DNA from: an uncultured Prevotellaceae bacterium
GTDB lineage: Bacteria > Bacteroidota > Bacteroidia > Bacteroidales > UBA3663
Assembly (NCBI GenBank): GCA_900319235.1
Contig: ONNR01000003.1
Span: forward strand, 124,001 to 188,000
Reading direction: 5' to 3'
DNA: 64,000 nt
This document shows, one piece after another, positions 62,320 to 64,000 of the stretch (position 1 is the stretch's first letter; each line of letters starts with the position of its first letter). Made by a program: the position numbers and the translations under genes. Below the pieces are notes generated by a model, which did not search any database, had not been told where the DNA came from, and saw nothing but the letters and a program-made list of their open reading frames with translations.

Positions 62320-63171
62320 TCATTTCGTTTCGGGAGCTTCGTCGATGAGTTCGAGGAACTGGTCGAGCTTGGGAGTGATGATGATCTGCGTACGACGGTT
62401 GCGGGCGCGACCTGTCTCGGTGTCGTTCGATTCGAGTGGATTGTACTCGCCACGACCGCCGGCAGTCAGACGACTGGGATTGACGCCATATTGATTCTGG
62501 AGAGCCTGAACGACGCTGGATGCGCGGAGGCAGGAGAGGTCCCAGTTGTTGCGGATATTCTCGCGGCTGATGGGCACATTGTCGGTGTTGCCTTCGATGA
62601 GCACCTCGTAGTCCTTGTAGTCGGTGATGATCTTGGCGATCTTGGCAAGGGTCTGTCCGGCCTTGTCGGAGATCTCATACGAGCCGGTGCGATAGAGCAT
62701 GTTGTCGTTGAGCGAGATATAGACCACGCCTTTCAGCACCTGCACATCGACGTCCTTGAGCTCTTCCTTCGAAAGGGAACGGGTGAGGTTGTTGGTGAGG
62801 ACGATGTTGAGCGAGTCGCTTTTCGACTTGGCGTCGGTAAGCTGCTTGATGTACTTGTTGGAAGCATTGATCTCATCGACAAGCTTGGAGATGTTGGTGC
62901 CCGACTGGTTGATGCTCTTGTCGAGCGACTGCTGCAGGGCGTTGAGCTGTTCGAGGAGTCGGGCATTGTTGGCACGTGCCTCGTCCAGACGCTCTTCGAG
63001 GCTCTTGCTGCCCGTCTCGCAGGAGGCAAGGGCAATCTTTGCATCGTTGAACTGACTTGTCAATAGGTCGTAATCATCGCGAAGTTCATTGTACTTCTTC
63101 TGTGTAACGCAACTGCTGCTGAGCAGGGCCACGGCTGCCAGAATGGCAGCTGACATTAGTTTCTGTTTCAT
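62320..63171 (-). CDS. OmpA-family lipoprotein with coiled coil (283 aa)
   Basis: The lipobox is LLSSSC with Cys about position 21. A coiled coil fills residues about 28-135. The C-terminal OmpA peptidoglycan-binding domain (about 150-265) has YEVLIEGNTDNVPI, NWDLSCLRASSVVQAL and the ending ESNDTETGRARNRRTQI. It ties the outer membrane to the wall. Its start overlaps the stop of the upstream YihY-like gene by 2 bases (ATGA). Confidence 0.93.
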   Translation of the reverse strand: MKQKLMSAAILAAVALLSSSCVTQKKYNELRDDYDLLTSQFNDAKIALASCETGSKSLEERLDEARANNARLLEQLNALQQSLDKSINQSGTNISKLVDEINASNKYIKQLTDAKSKSDSLNIVLTNNLTRSLSKEELKDVDVQVLKGVVYISLNDNMLYRTGSYEISDKAGQTLAKIAKIITDYKDYEVLIEGNTDNVPISRENIRNNWDLSCLRASSVVQALQNQYGVNPSRLTAGGRGEYNPLESNDTETGRARNRRTQIIITPKLDQFLELIDEAPETK

Positions 63172-64000
63172 TGTTTCTGATCGTTTATAGGAGTCTTTTG
63201 TCTCTTTTCTTTGACGAGTGTTGTGGTCAAAGGTTTAAAATGGTCGAGGTTGATGTCGCGCAGGAGGATTGACTGCCCCTGCTGGAGGGCTGCCTGGCGC
63301 ATGGCTTCGCAAACCTTGTACTCCTTGGGGAAATATTTCGAATAGTTGATCTTCAGGAGGTTTTCGCCATCGGAAGCCAACAGGTCATAAAGGGCAGCGA
63401 TGGTGAGTTTGTCGGTCTCGCGGCCTGGTATCCAGTTGTTGGGCATATGCTTGTCGGTGGGGTAGGCTTCGCGAATGACGTCGATGTCGGCGAGCTGGCG
63501 AATGAGACTACCCGTCAGACGTGCGGGCAGTTTGAGCGCCTGACCGACCTCTTCGGTGGTAGGAGCAGGCTCCTCGTTGGCAAAGCGGTTGTAGATGTTG
63601 CCAGCAACGAGGATGAGGAGGAAGTCACGGTCGTGGCGCGAGAGCATCTCTTCGACGTTCTCGAAATTGTAGTTCTGGATGTTCTGCGAAGCGTAGGAAA
63701 GCTCGGCGCCATAGAGGCAGATGATCCACGACATCTGAATCCACAGGAGGAGGAGGGGGAGGGCAGCAAACGAACCGTAGATGGCGTTGTACTTGCTGAC
63801 CCAGATCTGTCCGTGGATGTAGAGCCACTGGAAGAGGAGGAATGCCGTACCGGCAATGACGGCAGCTGCAAAGGCGTTGAGGAAACGAACTTTGCAGTTG
63901 GGGATGACGATATAAATGAACGTCAGGAGCAGGATGGTGAAGACATAGGGGACACAGCGAAGAATGGTGAGCAGCGTCTGACTGAGCACGTAGTCGTAGA
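63168..64000 (-). CDS. YihY/UPF0761 (BrkB-like) family membrane protein, cut at the window end
   Basis: The frame is open to the window edge, so the N-terminus is outside. The visible part has several membrane segments (VPYVFTILLLTFIYIVIP, AFAAAVIAGTAFLLFQWLYI, LPLLLLWIQMSWIICLYGAE) with the family mark YNAIYGSFAALP, then a soluble winged-helix-like C-terminus of about 150 residues (PTTEEVGQALKLPARLTGSL). The family was once called RNase BN in error; its role is unknown. It is translated with the OmpA-like gene. Confidence 0.9.
   Translation of the reverse strand, partial: YDYVLSQTLLTILRCVPYVFTILLLTFIYIVIPNCKVRFLNAFAAAVIAGTAFLLFQWLYIHGQIWVSKYNAIYGSFAALPLLLLWIQMSWIICLYGAELSYASQNIQNYNFENVEEMLSRHDRDFLLILVAGNIYNRFANEEPAPTTEEVGQALKLPARLTGSLIRQLADIDVIREAYPTDKHMPNNWIPGRETDKLTIAALYDLLASDGENLLKINYSKYFPKEYKVCEAMRQAALQQGQSILLRDINLDHFKPLTTTLVKEKRQKTPINDQKQ

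Overview
The window reads as chromosomal DNA of a Bacteroidales bacterium, most likely Prevotellaceae. The grounds are several SusC/SusD pairs, Bacteroidota-type promoters (TTTG, 19-20 bp, TAnnTTTG), C-terminal tails of the type IX secretion kind on secreted proteins, no Shine-Dalgarno-like sites, and housekeeping clusters typical of the phylum (dnaN/dnaQ-like/recN, surA-like/ostA-like/mutL). Most of it is moderately GC-rich. The stretch from about 18,800 to 21,750 is visibly AT-richer.

Layout. 1-9,960: the end of a polysaccharide-utilisation operon (SusC end, SusD, a short SusC, SusD, a secreted surface protein) closed by a terminator. 10,032-17,660: a second unit with its own promoter, made of a giant family 11 rhamnogalacturonan lyase, a divergent GreA-like factor and a GH3 enzyme, closed by a perfect 17-bp inverted-repeat terminator. 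17,692-18,330: a DUF1232-like gene. 18,435-18,810: nine 42-bp stem-loop repeats. 18,811-21,740: an AT-rich island with a decayed caspase-like paralogue, insertion-sequence-like relics, an intact caspase-like protein with an EF-hand loop, and upstream of it a rod-shaped structured RNA with its own promoter and terminator. 21,822-28,936 (minus): a SusC/SusD/DUF4957-type lipoprotein operon of pectin-locus type. 29,072-30,447 (minus): two deoxynucleoside kinases. 30,505-40,698 (plus): a long envelope and repair operon (two parvulin-type isomerases, OstA-like, a small membrane protein, MutL, NlpC/P60, MurF, histidine phosphatase). 40,809-44,686: GH95 and GH140 pectin side-chain enzymes. 44,799-46,759: a truncated ComEC and a LytS-type kinase. 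46,704-50,104: MutY (minus), HU-like protein, a 28-residue basic protein, RNase G. 50,246-51,820: a double-ATPase ABC protein. 51,825-54,225 (minus): a three-gene exported-protein cluster. 54,386-54,800: five 84-bp units with nested palindromes. 54,808-59,502 (minus): recN, DUF4835-like, dnaQ-like exonuclease, dnaN. 59,685-end: PepD, a small membrane protein, a Skp-like lipoprotein, OmpA-like lipoprotein and a cut YihY-family gene.

Functional reading. Three carbohydrate loci (1-17.6 kb, 21.9-28.8 kb, 40.8-44.7 kb) all point to pectin: backbone cleavage of rhamnogalacturonan I by PL11, pectin-type surface lipoproteins, and GH95/GH140 activities known from rhamnogalacturonan II breakdown. No hybrid two-component or ECF regulator of these loci lies in the window. 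The best candidates for something undescribed are the structured RNA next to the caspase-like protein, and the two unrelated repeat arrays whose periods are both multiples of 42 bp.
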